Source of the DNA: Streptomyces sp. NBC_01446
GTDB lineage: Bacteria; Actinomycetota; Actinomycetes; Streptomycetales; Streptomycetaceae
Assembly (NCBI RefSeq): GCF_026340095.1
Contig: NZ_JAPEPO010000001.1
Coordinates: 1,612,001 to 1,676,000 of the forward strand
Direction: 5' to 3'
Length of the DNA: 64,000 nucleotides
Positions 46,733 to 55,662 of this stretch are shown here, piece after piece; position 1 is the stretch's first letter; each line of letters starts with the position of its first letter. The notes under the pieces are model-generated. The model saw only the letters and a list, made by a program, of their open reading frames with translations. It made no database searches and was not told the origin of the DNA. A program made the translations under genes and the position numbers.

Positions 46733-47215
46733 ATGGAACCGGACCTCCGTCTCCCCCGCGCCCACGACCGAACCGACAGCCGTCCCGGGCCACCGGCCCG
46801 CCGGCGCGGGCCGGGGCCGATCACCCTGCTCGCTCTCGGGTACGCGTGCGTGGACGTCTACCAGGGCGCGGTGGCCGCTCTGGTGCCGTTCTTCGCCTCC
46901 GAGCGGGCCTACACGTATGCAGCCGCCTCTGCCCCCTCCGGGATCGTCCTGGCCGCGTCGGTCCTGTCGTCGTCGGTGGTGCAGCCGCTGTTCGGCGCGC
47001 TCACGGACCGGTGGGCGATGCCGTGGCTGCTGCCGGTGAGCTGCGTGGCGGGCGGGGCCGGGGCGGCGCCGGCCGGCGTCGGGGACTCGTACACCCTCAC
47101 GCTGGTGGTGGTCGCGGTGTCCGGGATCGGGGTCGCCGCCGACCATCCTGAGGCCGCGCGCGTGACCCGCATTCGCCAGCCGCGGCAACCATACGGCGAT
47201 GGGCTGGCTCTCGCT
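46733..47215 (+). pseudogene. MFS transporter (fosmidomycin-resistance-like), truncated
   Basis: ATG at 46733; GPITLLALGYACVDVYQGAV, AALVPFF, SERAYTYAAAS, SVVQPLFGALTDRWAMPWLL (MFS motif A-like) and VVVAVSGIGVAADHPEAARV. The reading frame shifts near 47170 and the protein stops after MGWLSL. Only the first ~4-5 helices survive. Local differences in the normally smooth sequence (a few inserted residues) suggest old decay. Confidence 0.75.
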
Positions 47216-47334
47216 GATGGCCGAGCCGAGGACGAAGGCCGGTCCCGTCGCGCTGCGGCTCACGCGGGACCGGCAATCCGGGTTAACTGGAAAGCAACTT
47301 CCGCCATACGGTCGGCGGCGTCACGCACGTTACG

Positions 47335-48828
47335 TCAGTGGACCCCTGCTGCGGAAGACCCCGCCGAGGCGGAGGACCCGGCGGCCGTGCGCGTCTGAGC
47401 TATCTCACCGCCCGGTTCCATCGGGGCCGTCACGTCGTCCGCGCCCTCGCTGCGGCCGATGTGGTTGAACAGCAGGTTGAGGATCACCGCGGCCACACAG
47501 CCCGTGGAGATACCCGAATCCAGGATGATCTTCGCGGTCTCCGGGAACGCGTGGTAGAACTCCGGCGCCGCGATCGGGATGAGTCCGACGGCCAGCGAAA
47601 CGGCCACGATCAGAACGTTGTTGTCGCGCTCCAGGTTCGCCTTGACGAGGGTCTGGATGCCGCTCGCCGCGACCGAGCCGAAGAGCACGACACCCGCGCC
47701 GCCGAGGACGGGCCGGGGCACGACCGCGATCAGCGAGGCCGCCATCGGGCACAGGCCCATCAGGACCAGGAAGCCGCCGCCCGTGGCGACGACGTACCGG
47801 CTGCGGATCTTCGTCATCGCGACGAGTCCGATGTTCTGGGCGAACGCGCTGCACATGAAGCCGTTGAACAACGGGCTGAGCGCCGAGCCGAGCGTGTCGG
47901 CCCGCAGACCGGCCGCGATGGTCTTCTCGTCGGCGGGACGCTCCACGATCTCGCCGAGCGCCAGCATGTCGGCCGTGGACTCGGTCATCGAGACGACCAT
48001 CACGACGCACAGGGAGACGATCGCCGCGGCGGCGAACTGCGGGGCACCGAAGTGGAACGGCGTCGGGAAGCCGATGACGTCCGCGTCGCCGATCGGGCTG
48101 AAGTCCGTGACACCGAAGGGGATGGCGACGAGGGTGCCGATGATCAGGCCGAGGAGTACGGCGATCTGCTTCACGAAGCCCGTGGTGAACCTGCGCAGCA
48201 GCAGGACGATGACCAGGGTGATGCCCGCCAGCGTGAGATACGTCGTCGAACCGTAGTCCTTCGCCGCGGGGTTGGGCCCCTGGGCCCAGCCGAACGCGAC
48301 GGGCAGCAGCGAGACGCCGATGAGGGTGATGACCGTGCCGGTCACGACCGGCGGGAAGAACCGCACCAGCTTGCTGAAGAAGGGAGCGGCGATGAAACCG
48401 AGGACGCCGGCGACGATCACCGCCCCGAAGATGATGGGCAGCGCGTCCTTCTTGTCGTCCGTCGAGTTGACGACCGCGATCATGGGCGCGACGCCGGCGA
48501 AGGTGACGCCGTTGACGAACGGCAGACGGGCGCCGATCTTCCAGAAACCGAGGGTCTGCAGGAAGGTGGCGAGCCCCGCGGTGAAGAGGCAGGCGCCGGT
48601 CAGGAAGGTGAGTTCCTTGGGCGACAGGCCCACGGCGGCGCCCACGATGAGGGGCGGCGCGACGACGCCCGCGTACATGGCGGCGACGTGCTGGAGGCCG
48701 GTCGTCGCCATCTTCAGCGGCGGCAGCTTCTCGTCCACCGGGTGCTTGCCCGCCGGATGTTCGGTGTGCCCCTCGGATATCTCGTCGGGGGTGGTGCCTT
48801 GCTTGGTGAACCTGGGCTTGATGGCCAC
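47335..48828 (-). CDS. Purine permease (NCS2/uracil-xanthine type)
   Basis: 497 residues, ~12-14 membrane helices. NCS2 features: HPVDEKLPPLKMATTGLQHV, AAMYAGVVAPPLIVG, FVNGVTFAGVAPMIAVV, and the signature region SALSPLFNGFMCSAFAQNIG. It imports purines (xanthine or urate) with protons. The GTG at 48828 follows GGAGGAGCCGCT. Downstream of the deaminase and probably separately expressed, as two hairpins separate them. Confidence 0.92.
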   Translation of the reverse strand: MAIKPRFTKQGTTPDEISEGHTEHPAGKHPVDEKLPPLKMATTGLQHVAAMYAGVVAPPLIVGAAVGLSPKELTFLTGACLFTAGLATFLQTLGFWKIGARLPFVNGVTFAGVAPMIAVVNSTDDKKDALPIIFGAVIVAGVLGFIAAPFFSKLVRFFPPVVTGTVITLIGVSLLPVAFGWAQGPNPAAKDYGSTTYLTLAGITLVIVLLLRRFTTGFVKQIAVLLGLIIGTLVAIPFGVTDFSPIGDADVIGFPTPFHFGAPQFAAAAIVSLCVVMVVSMTESTADMLALGEIVERPADEKTIAAGLRADTLGSALSPLFNGFMCSAFAQNIGLVAMTKIRSRYVVATGGGFLVLMGLCPMAASLIAVVPRPVLGGAGVVLFGSVAASGIQTLVKANLERDNNVLIVAVSLAVGLIPIAAPEFYHAFPETAKIILDSGISTGCVAAVILNLLFNHIGRSEGADDVTAPMEPGGEIAQTRTAAGSSASAGSSAAGVH

Positions 48829-48943
48829 AGCGGCTCCTCCGGTTGTTTTCCAGTGCCTGGGCGGCACTCGCTTCTGGGAGGTGGTACGACGTGCAAGGAC
48901 TTGCCGGTATTCGGTTGTGGGTACTGCGCCCAGGTAGTGCTGA

Positions 48944-48986
48944 CCGCCCCGGGATCGTGAAGTGTCGGGCCACGATCCCGGGGCGG
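48944..48986 (-). terminator. Terminator downstream of the deaminase (second hairpin)
   Basis: 16-bp perfect arms CCGCCCCGGGATCGTG (48944-48959) and CACGATCCCGGGGCGG (48971-48986), loop 11 bases. Confidence 0.75.
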
Positions 48987-49016
48987 CACTTGAGCAGCCC
49001 GCTCGGCAGCTCAAGT

Positions 49017-49044
49017 CCGGTCGGGGGCCGTCCCCCCCGACCGG
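49017..49044 (-). terminator. Terminator downstream of the deaminase (first hairpin)
   Basis: CCGGTCGGGGG (49017-49027) / CCCCCGACCGG (49034-49044), 13 bases past the deaminase stop. Confidence 0.75.
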
Positions 49045-49057
49045 AGTTCTAGGGTTG

Positions 49058-50446
49058 TCAGGCCTCGGCGGTGATCCGCGCGAGGCGCTGTGCCTCCTGA
49101 CGCGCATCGCGGGCGATGGCGTCCTCGTCGGCGTGCAGCAGGCGTCCGTCCTCGACGACCGGCTTTCCGTTGACGAGGGAGAGGGTGACCGGGGCCGCCG
49201 CGCCGAAGACGATGGCGGTGACCGGGTCGGCGATCGAGGAGTGCCCGATGCCGTCGATCTTCCACAGCACCAGGTCGGCGAGCTTGCCCGCCTCCAGGGA
49301 GCCGATCTCGGCGGCGCGGCCCAGGACCCGGGCACCGCCGGCGGTGCCGAGCCGGAGCGCCTGACGGGCGTTCAGGGCGGCCTCGCGGTGCGCGCCGAGC
49401 CGGTTGATGAGGAGCGCGTTGCGCAGCTCGGTGTGCAGCTCACCCGACTCGTTGGACGCGGTGCCGTCGACGCCGAGACCGACCGGGACGCCGGCCTTGA
49501 GCATGTCCGGGACACGGGCGATGCCGGCCGCGAGACGGGCGTTGGACGACGGGCAGTGCGCGACACCCGTGCCCGTACGGGCGAAGGCGGCGATGTCCGA
49601 GTCGTTCATGTGGACGCAGTGCGCCATCCACACGTCCTCACCGAGCCAGCCCGTCGACTCGAAGTAGTCGGTCGGGCCCATGCCGAAGAGCTCGTGGCAG
49701 AACTTCTCCTCCTCGACCGTCTCGCTGCCGTGGGTGTGCAGCCGTACCCCGAGGCGGCGCGCCAACTCGGCGCCCTGCTTCATGAGTTCGGTGGACACCG
49801 AGAACGGCGAACAGGGGGCGACGGCCACCTGGGTCATCGCGCCGAAGGAGGCGTCGTGGTGCTTGTCGACGGTCTCCTCGGTGGCCGCGAGCGCGCCCTC
49901 GAGAGTCTCGACCGCGAAGTCCGGCGGCAGGCCGCCGTCCTTCTCGGAGCGGTCCATGGAGCCGCGGGCGAGCGTGAAGCGGACACCCATGTCGGAGGCG
50001 GCGCCGATGATGGCGCCGGACAGGTCGCCGGAGCCCTTCGGGTACACGTAGTGGTGGTCCATCGCGGTGGTCACACCGCCGCGGGCCATCATCGCGAGGG
50101 AGCCCTGCGCGGCGACGCGGGCCATCTGCTCGTCGATGCGCGCCCACGTCGGGTACAGCGCGACCAGCCAGTTGAACAGGTTGTGGTCCGTGGCCAGGCC
50201 CCGGGTGATCCACTGGTAGAAGTGGTGGTGTGTGTTGATCAGACCGGGCGTGACGAGGTGGCCGGTGCCGTCGACGCGGCGCACGACGTTCTCCAGGCCC
50301 GCCGGTGCCTGGCCGGCGCCGATGGACTCGATCTTGTTGTCGGCGACGACCACGTACCCCGAGGCGTACTCGGTGTCGTTGGCGTCGACCGTCGCGATGG
50401 CCGCGTTCTCGATGACGATGCGGGAAGGGGCTGCCGAAGGTGCCAT
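49058..50446 (-). CDS. 8-oxoguanine/guanine deaminase (amidohydrolase)
   Basis: 462 residues, amidohydrolase superfamily. Metal-binding NTHHHFYQW (HxH), LRLHTHGSE-type HxxE, MAHCVHMND and GVDGTASNES. This group includes 8-oxoguanine deaminase and atrazine chlorohydrolase-like enzymes; I cannot separate guanine from 8-oxoguanine by eye. It gives xanthine or urate for the neighbouring uricase pathway. The ATG at 50446 follows GAAGGAAGC. Confidence 0.88.
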   Translation of the reverse strand: MAPSAAPSRIVIENAAIATVDANDTEYASGYVVVADNKIESIGAGQAPAGLENVVRRVDGTGHLVTPGLINTHHHFYQWITRGLATDHNLFNWLVALYPTWARIDEQMARVAAQGSLAMMARGGVTTAMDHHYVYPKGSGDLSGAIIGAASDMGVRFTLARGSMDRSEKDGGLPPDFAVETLEGALAATEETVDKHHDASFGAMTQVAVAPCSPFSVSTELMKQGAELARRLGVRLHTHGSETVEEEKFCHELFGMGPTDYFESTGWLGEDVWMAHCVHMNDSDIAAFARTGTGVAHCPSSNARLAAGIARVPDMLKAGVPVGLGVDGTASNESGELHTELRNALLINRLGAHREAALNARQALRLGTAGGARVLGRAAEIGSLEAGKLADLVLWKIDGIGHSSIADPVTAIVFGAAAPVTLSLVNGKPVVEDGRLLHADEDAIARDARQEAQRLARITAEA

Positions 50447-50494
50447 GGTGCTTCCTTCTTGTTCTGTGTGTGGCGGTGGGGGCACGGCAGGACC

Positions 50495-51895
50495 CTAGGA
50501 GGATTTGAGTGCCGCGGCGGCGGTGGCGCGGCCGCGGGTGCCGAGATGGTGAAAGAACAGGTTCAGCGATACCGCCACTAGGGCGCCCGCGCTGATGCCG
50601 GAGCCGAGCACGGTCTGTGCCCAGGCCGGGAAGTCGGCGTAGAAGGTGGGCGCGGCGAGCGGGATGATGCCCGCGCCGAGCGAGACGGCGACCAGGATGA
50701 TGTTCGAGCTGTCGTCGAGGCCGGCCTCCGACAGCGTGCGGATGCCGCTGACGGCGATGGAGCCGAAGAGGACGATGCCCGCGCCGCCGAGGACCGGCAT
50801 CGGCACCGTGGAGACCACCGCGCCGAGTACCGGGAAGGCGCCGAGCACCAGGAGCGCGCCTCCCGCGGCGGCGACCACGTAGCGGCTGCGCACCTTCGTC
50901 AGCGAGACGACGCCGACGTTCTGGGCGAAGGCCGAGGTGGGGAAGCCGCCGAAGACGGGGCCGAGGAGCGTGGCGAGGCCGTCGGTGCGCAGGCCGCGGG
51001 TGATGGTCCTGCCGCTGGTCTCGCGGTCGCAGATCTCGCCGATGGCGAGCATTCCGGCGCTGGACTCCGTCATCAGGACGAGCATCACCAGGCAGAGCGA
51101 GATGATCGCGGCGGGCTGGAACTCGGGCGTGCCGAACGCGAACGGCGTGGGCAGCGCGGCGACCGGGGCCGACCTGAGGGCGCCGAAGTCCGCCATGCCG
51201 AACGGGATCGCGGCCAGCGTGCCGATCAACAGGCCCAGAAGCAGGGCGACTTGCTTGACGAAGCCGCGTCCGAAGCGCTGGATCACCAGGATGACGACGA
51301 GTGTGAAGGCGGCGAGTCCCAGGTACTTCATGTCGCCGAAGTCGGCGGCGGTCCTGTCGCCGCCCTGCGCCCAGGCGACCGGGACCGGCATCAGGGTCAC
51401 CCCGATGAGGGTGATGACGACGCCTGTGACGAGCGGCGGGAAGAAGCGCAGGAGCCTGCCGAAGAACGGGCCGATCGCGAGACAGAAGACGCCGGCGACC
51501 ATCACCGCACCGTAGATGGCGGGGAGTTGGTCACCCCGGGCGTTCGTCTCGGCGATGGCGAGCATCGGCGCGATGCCGGCCGAGGAGGCGGCGTTGACGA
51601 AGGGCAGCCGGTTGCCGACGAGTCCCTTGACGCCGAGGGTCTGCAGGAGGGTCGCCACGCCCGCGATGAGCAGGCTGGCGGCGATGAGCCGGGTCTGGCC
51701 CGCCGTGTCGAGGCGGACGGCCTGACCGATGATGAGCGGGGGCGTGACCACGCCCGCGTACATCGCGGCGATGTGCTGGAGTGCCGCGGGGACGAGCCGC
51801 GAGGGGTGGAGCTTTTCGTCCACCGGGTGGACCTCTGGTCCGGCCGGTGGGGTGGAACACGGGCCTTCTGCCGGCCCCTTTGCAGGCGTTGCCAT
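50495..51895 (-). CDS. Purine permease (NCS2), second copy
   Basis: 466 residues, ~12-14 helices, same family as the permease at 47335. EVHPVDEKLHPSRLVPAALQ, HIAAMYAGVVTPPLIIGQAV, FVNAASSAGIAPMLAIAETN, GPVFGGFPTSAFAQNVGVVS. Two NCS2 proteins of one cluster usually differ in substrate (xanthine, urate). GGAGGG lies 13 bases upstream of the ATG at 51895. A hairpin separates it from uricase. Confidence 0.92.
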   Translation of the reverse strand: MATPAKGPAEGPCSTPPAGPEVHPVDEKLHPSRLVPAALQHIAAMYAGVVTPPLIIGQAVRLDTAGQTRLIAASLLIAGVATLLQTLGVKGLVGNRLPFVNAASSAGIAPMLAIAETNARGDQLPAIYGAVMVAGVFCLAIGPFFGRLLRFFPPLVTGVVITLIGVTLMPVPVAWAQGGDRTAADFGDMKYLGLAAFTLVVILVIQRFGRGFVKQVALLLGLLIGTLAAIPFGMADFGALRSAPVAALPTPFAFGTPEFQPAAIISLCLVMLVLMTESSAGMLAIGEICDRETSGRTITRGLRTDGLATLLGPVFGGFPTSAFAQNVGVVSLTKVRSRYVVAAAGGALLVLGAFPVLGAVVSTVPMPVLGGAGIVLFGSIAVSGIRTLSEAGLDDSSNIILVAVSLGAGIIPLAAPTFYADFPAWAQTVLGSGISAGALVAVSLNLFFHHLGTRGRATAAAALKSS

Positions 51896-51918
51896 AGCTA
51901 GCTGTTCCCTCCGGTGTG

Positions 51919-51958
51919 GCGCACCCCCCGCCCGACTGCGGGCGGGCGGGGGGTGCGC
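51919..51958 (-). terminator. Terminator after the uricase operon
   Basis: 16-bp arms GCGCACCCCCCGCCCG (51919-51934) and CGGGCGGGGGGTGCGC (51943-51958), just past the uricase stop and before the permease start. Confidence 0.85.
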
Positions 51959-51966
51959 GCCCCGCG

Positions 51967-52899
51967 TCAGAGGTTGGTCATGTCGACCGGGATGTGCGGC
52001 TCGCAGCCGTCGCGCAGGATGGTGGCCTCGATCAGGCCGTAGGGGCGGTCGGCCGCGTAGTACACGGCCCCGTCCTTGGCGTCGTTCTCCAGGCCGAAGG
52101 CGGAGAGGTCCTGCCGGAAGTGGTGCTTGTTGGGCGCGGAGAAGCGGATCTCGTCGATCTCGCTGCGGTTGTTGATGACCCGCGAACCCATTTGGTACAG
52201 CGTCTGCTGGAGCGAGAGCGAGTACGTCTCCACGAACGCCTGGAGGATGTGCTTCTTGGACTGCTCGTAGGACTTCTCCCACTGCGGCATGCGCTGCTCG
52301 TCGGAGGTCCAGTTGTGCCGCCACCACGTCGACAGGGACGTGGCGAGGATGCGGTCGTAGTCCTCCTGGAGGGTCGTGTACTTGTCCTTGATGTAGCCCC
52401 AGAACTCGGAGTTCGTGGAGTTCATCACGGTCAGGTCCTTGAGCCCGGACAGGACTTCGAACTTCTCGCCGTCGTACGTGATCTGCGCGAGGCGGGTCTC
52501 CTGGCCCTTACGGACGAAGGAGTGCTTGACCTCGTCGGCACCGATGAACTTGGAGTTGCCGTCGGAGCCGGCGATGCGCTCCCAGGAGTACTCCTCGATG
52601 CGGATGCGCGCACGGTGGATGGACGGCTGGCTGTCCACGAAGTGCCGGGCGAGGTGGATGCCGTACTGCTCGGCCGACTCGATGCCGTGTTCCTTGGCGA
52701 ACGCGAAGCAGGTGTTCTTCGTCGTGTCCGTCGGAAGGCAGTTGGCGTTCGAGCCGTTGTAGTGGACGTCGTCGAGGTCGCCCGAGAGGGCGACGGAGAC
52801 GTTCAGGTCCTTGATGTGGTGGGTGTCGCCGTCCCGCGTGATCTTGACGACGCGGTTCTCTGCTTTGCCGTACTGGTTCTGGCCGAGAATCGTGGGCAT
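51967..52899 (-). CDS. Uricase (factor-independent urate hydroxylase)
   Basis: 310 residues. PTILGQNQYGKAENRVVKIT (with the catalytic Lys), NCLPTDTTKNTCFAFAKEHG (the conserved Thr and active-site region), QPSIHRARIRIEEYSWERI and PNKHHFRQDLSAFGLENDA. Converts urate, O2 and water to 5-hydroxyisourate and H2O2. Third gene of uraD-uraH-uricase, five bases after uraH. Cytoplasmic. Confidence 0.95.
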   Translation of the reverse strand: MPTILGQNQYGKAENRVVKITRDGDTHHIKDLNVSVALSGDLDDVHYNGSNANCLPTDTTKNTCFAFAKEHGIESAEQYGIHLARHFVDSQPSIHRARIRIEEYSWERIAGSDGNSKFIGADEVKHSFVRKGQETRLAQITYDGEKFEVLSGLKDLTVMNSTNSEFWGYIKDKYTTLQEDYDRILATSLSTWWRHNWTSDEQRMPQWEKSYEQSKKHILQAFVETYSLSLQQTLYQMGSRVINNRSEIDEIRFSAPNKHHFRQDLSAFGLENDAKDGAVYYAADRPYGLIEATILRDGCEPHIPVDMTNL

Positions 52900-52904
52900 G
52901 TCTG

Positions 52905-53294
52905 CTAGCTCCCTCGGTAAACGGAGTAGCCGAACGGGTTGAGCAGCAGCGGTACGTGATAGTGCTCGCCCGGCTTGACGGCGAACGTGATCGCCACCTC
53001 CGGGAAGAACGCACCGCTGTCCCTTACGCGGGGGGCGTCCTGCTGCGCCTCGGCTTGCTTCTTTTCGAAGTACGTCTCGACGGCGAAGTCGAGGCGTACG
53101 TGGGTGGTGCCCTCCGGCAGCGCCGGCAGGTCCTTGCAGCGCCCGTCCGCGTCGGTCGCGGAGCCGCCGAGCGCCACCCACTCGGCGTCGCTGCCCGAGC
53201 GGGCGGCGAGCGAGATGGCGACGCCCTCGGCGGGGCGTCCGATGCTGGTGTCGAGAATGTGCGTCGACACCGACGCGGTGGTCGCGGTGCTCAT
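52905..53294 (-). CDS. uraH: 5-hydroxyisourate hydrolase
   Basis: 129 residues, transthyretin-like. VSTHILDTSIGRPAEGVAIS contains the catalytic His12, and the C-terminus is the characteristic YRGS. Hydrolyses 5-hydroxyisourate to OHCU. Its ATG overlaps the uraD stop by one base (TGATG). Confidence 0.95.
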   Translation of the reverse strand: MSTATTASVSTHILDTSIGRPAEGVAISLAARSGSDAEWVALGGSATDADGRCKDLPALPEGTTHVRLDFAVETYFEKKQAEAQQDAPRVRDSGAFFPEVAITFAVKPGEHYHVPLLLNPFGYSVYRGS

Positions 53295-53824
53295 CAGTCC
53301 TTGTCCTCTTCCACTTCTACGTCTTCTTCGGCGAGGCGGGTCAGGCGGATACGGTTGATCTTCCCCAGTTCGGTGCGCACGATCTCGCGCTCCGTCCCGG
53401 TGTCGTTCCCGATCCTGGCCTTCATCGCGTCGCGCATCTGCTCGCCGGTCGCCCCGGTGGCGCAGATCAGGAAGACATGACCGAACCGCTCCTGGTACGC
53501 CAGGTTCAGTTCGAGCATCTCGGCCTTGAGCTCCTCGGAGGCGCCGGCCATGCCCCGCTGCTCGCGGGACGAGGTCGGGTCGCCCGGCTTCGGGCGGCCG
53601 ATCGGGGGGTGCCCCGCCATCGCCTCGGCGAGATCCTCCGCGCCGAGTTCGGCCATGGCGGCGTCGCTCGCGGCGAAGAGTTCCTCCGCGGTTTTGAAGG
53701 GGCGCTGGGCGAGGAGCTTGCTCCCCCACGCCGAGCTGGCACACACCTCGTGGAGCGCGGCCGCGGCCGCGTTCTCCTGAAGCGTGTTGAACCGGGAAAG
53801 CCCCGGCATCGGACGTGAAGTCAC
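53294..53824 (-). CDS. uraD: OHCU decarboxylase
   Basis: 176 residues. FNTLQENAAAAALHEVCASS, FKTAEELFAASDAAMAELG, GHPPIGRP (catalytic His region) and LNLAYQERFGHVFLICATG (conserved FGxxFx and Glu). Converts OHCU to allantoin. Starts at the GTG 53824 after GGAGG. First gene of the operon. Confidence 0.94.
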   Translation of the reverse strand: MTSRPMPGLSRFNTLQENAAAAALHEVCASSAWGSKLLAQRPFKTAEELFAASDAAMAELGAEDLAEAMAGHPPIGRPKPGDPTSSREQRGMAGASEELKAEMLELNLAYQERFGHVFLICATGATGEQMRDAMKARIGNDTGTEREIVRTELGKINRIRLTRLAEEDVEVEEDKD

Positions 53825-53863
53825 GGGAAGCCTCCGTGGCCTTGTGCTGGACGGGCTGCGGAT

Positions 53864-53903
53864 AGCTAACGCCCTCCGAAACACCACGTCAACACTTTGT
53901 TGA
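53864..53903 (-). promoter_or_regulatory. uraD promoter with overlapping operator
   Basis: On the minus strand, -35 TTGACG (53887-53892), 17-base spacer, -10 TTAGCT (53864-53869). Palindrome TCAACA-CTT-TGTTGA (53889-53903) overlaps the -35. Same layout at the catalase promoter (56663). Confidence 0.7.
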
Positions 53904-53980
53904 AAACTTGGAGTTACAAAAACCGCCGCCCGGTATCCGGACGGCGGCTGGTTCGACACCTTGGCGTGCTAGAGGGCGAC

Positions 53981-54358
53981 CTACTCTTCCTTGGCCGCGT
54001 TTTCCCTGTTCAGGTAGTTGTAGACGGTGAACCTGGACACCCCGAGCGCCCCGGCAACGGTCTCCACTCCATGCCGCACGGAGAAGGCACCTCGTGCCTC
54101 CAGGATCCGTACGACCTCCTGCTTGGCCTTGCGGTCGAGGGCCGACAGGGGCATGCCCTGTCCACGCTCCATGGCCACCAGGATGTGATCCAGGGAGTCG
54201 GCCAGCTGGGGCAGCCGTACGGCGATGACCTCGCGGCCCTCCCAGTGCAGGACGACATCGTCCTTGCCCGCCTCCTGCGGCGGCAGCATCTCGCCCCCCA
54301 TGGCGTCCACCAGCGGCTTCACCGCGCTGACGAAGGGGACGTCTCCTGTAGCGGTCAC
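53981..54358 (-). CDS. DauR-like HTH regulator (short)
   Basis: 125 residues. An N-terminal PAS-like remnant (FVSAVKPLVDAMGGEMLPP, VVLHWEGREVIAVRLPQLAD) and a C-terminal DauR-type HTH (SVRHGVETVAGALGVSRFTV, YNYLNRENA). Located between uraD and hyi and cotranscribed with the small protein upstream (GTGA overlap). A candidate regulator of either shared operator; not proven. Confidence 0.75.
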   Translation of the reverse strand: MTATGDVPFVSAVKPLVDAMGGEMLPPQEAGKDDVVLHWEGREVIAVRLPQLADSLDHILVAMERGQGMPLSALDRKAKQEVVRILEARGAFSVRHGVETVAGALGVSRFTVYNYLNRENAAKEE

Positions 54359-54606
54359 TTATCGCCCTCCCCCATCACATTGACCTGGAGCGAGACGCGG
54401 GTGGCGCCGGCCGCCAGGGCCTGGCGCAGCAGCGCGTCCACCGCGCCGAGCACGGCGTCCGCCTCCCCTTCGGCGGTGTTGCCGAAGGGTCCGACATCCA
54501 CCGCGTCCAGTTCGGCCTTCTGGATGACGTCGCGGGCGACGACCGCGTGGGGCGGCGCCTCGTCGAGGTCGAAGGGCTCGGTCGTGAACTCCACTCTCAA
54601 TCGCAC
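54355..54606 (-). CDS. Small hypothetical, thiamine-binding-like fold
   Basis: 83 residues: MRLRVEFTTEPFDLDEAPPH, AVVARDVIQKAELDAVDVGP, FGNTAEGEADAVLGAVDALL, GATRVSLQVNVMGE. Its ferredoxin-like pattern resembles the MTH1187/YkoF thiamine-binding group, but this is weak. Starts GTG; overlaps the HTH gene start by four bases, so the two are coupled. Function unknown. Confidence 0.65.
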   Translation of the reverse strand: MRLRVEFTTEPFDLDEAPPHAVVARDVIQKAELDAVDVGPFGNTAEGEADAVLGAVDALLRQALAAGATRVSLQVNVMGEGDK

Positions 54607-54678
54607 GGGGTCAACCTACTGCCGCGACCGGTTTTTCCGGCAGCCCCTCTTGACAAGAGCGAAGCATCCCCGGCAGTC

Positions 54679-54714
54679 TTCCATCAAGCAGAAACGAACT
54701 TCCGCTATACGGAA
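54679..54714. promoter_or_regulatory. Tandem TTCC-N7-GGAA operator between the HTH operon and hyi
   Basis: TTCCATCAAGCAGAA (54679-54693, degenerate) and TTCCGCTATACGGAA (54700-54714), centres 54686 and 54707, 21 bp apart. Lies in the divergent promoter. Confidence 0.7.
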
Positions 54715-54766
54715 CTCGATACCGAGTGCCGTACGGATCTCGATACGGAAGGGAGCGCCGACCCCC

Positions 54767-55606
54767 ATGGGATTCGCAGACCAGCGCTTCAACGTCAACC
54801 TGTCGATCCTCTTCACGGAACTCCCGCTCCTGGAGCGCCCCGCGGCCGCCGCCGCGGCGGGCTTCACCGCGGTCGAGCTGTGGTGGCCCTGGGTCGACGC
54901 CCCCACCCCCGAGCAGTCCGAGCTCGACGCCCTCAAGAAGGCGATCGAGGACGCGGGCGTACAGCTCACCGGACTCAACTTCTACGCCGGACAGCTGCCG
55001 GGCCCCGACCGCGGCGCCCTGTCGGTCCCCGGCGAGGAGAGCGACAAGTTCCGCGCGAACATCGACATCGCGGCGGACTTCGCCCTCTCCCTCGGCTGCA
55101 AGGCGCTCAACGCGCTGTACGGCAACCGCGTCGACGGCGTGGACCCGGCCGTGCAGGACGAGCTCGCCCTGCAGAACCTCGTGCTCGCGGCCCGCGCCGC
55201 CGACCGCGTCGGCGCGATCCTCCTGATCGAGGCCCTGAACAAGCCCGAGTCGCCGCTGTGCCCGATCGTGAGCGCCCCCAAGGCGATCGAGATCGTGGAC
55301 AAGGTGAACGCCGCCACGGGCCTCGGCAACGCCAAGTTCCTCATGGACCTGTACCACCTGTCCATGAACGGCGAGGACCTGCCCGCGGTGATCGAGCAGT
55401 ACACCGCGAAGACCGGCCACGTGCAGATCGCCGACAACCCGGGCCGCGGCGCCCCCGGCACCGGTTCGCTGCCGCTCGGGGAACTGCTCGACCAGCTGGC
55501 GAAGACGGGCTACGAGGGCTACGTCGGCCTGGAGTACAAGCCCGGCGACAAGCCGAGCGCCGAGGCCTTCGACTGGCTGCCCGCCGCGGCCCGCGCCGCG
55601 CGCTGA
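54767..55606 (+). CDS. hyi: Hydroxypyruvate isomerase
   Basis: 279 residues, xylose-isomerase-like TIM barrel. FNVNLSILFTELPLLERPAA, AVELWWPW, LLIEALNKPESPLCP, FLMDLYHLSMNGEDLP and GYVGLEYKPGDKPS contain the Glu/Asp/His ligands. Interconverts hydroxypyruvate and tartronate semialdehyde. Next gene glxR follows 56 bases later. The ATG at 54767 is used. Confidence 0.93.
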   Translation: MGFADQRFNVNLSILFTELPLLERPAAAAAAGFTAVELWWPWVDAPTPEQSELDALKKAIEDAGVQLTGLNFYAGQLPGPDRGALSVPGEESDKFRANIDIAADFALSLGCKALNALYGNRVDGVDPAVQDELALQNLVLAARAADRVGAILLIEALNKPESPLCPIVSAPKAIEIVDKVNAATGLGNAKFLMDLYHLSMNGEDLPAVIEQYTAKTGHVQIADNPGRGAPGTGSLPLGELLDQLAKTGYEGYVGLEYKPGDKPSAEAFDWLPAAARAAR

Positions 55607-55662
55607 GCGTCCCGACGCGCGCCAACTCACTTACGTACGACCGCAGTTAGAGAGGCACCCTC

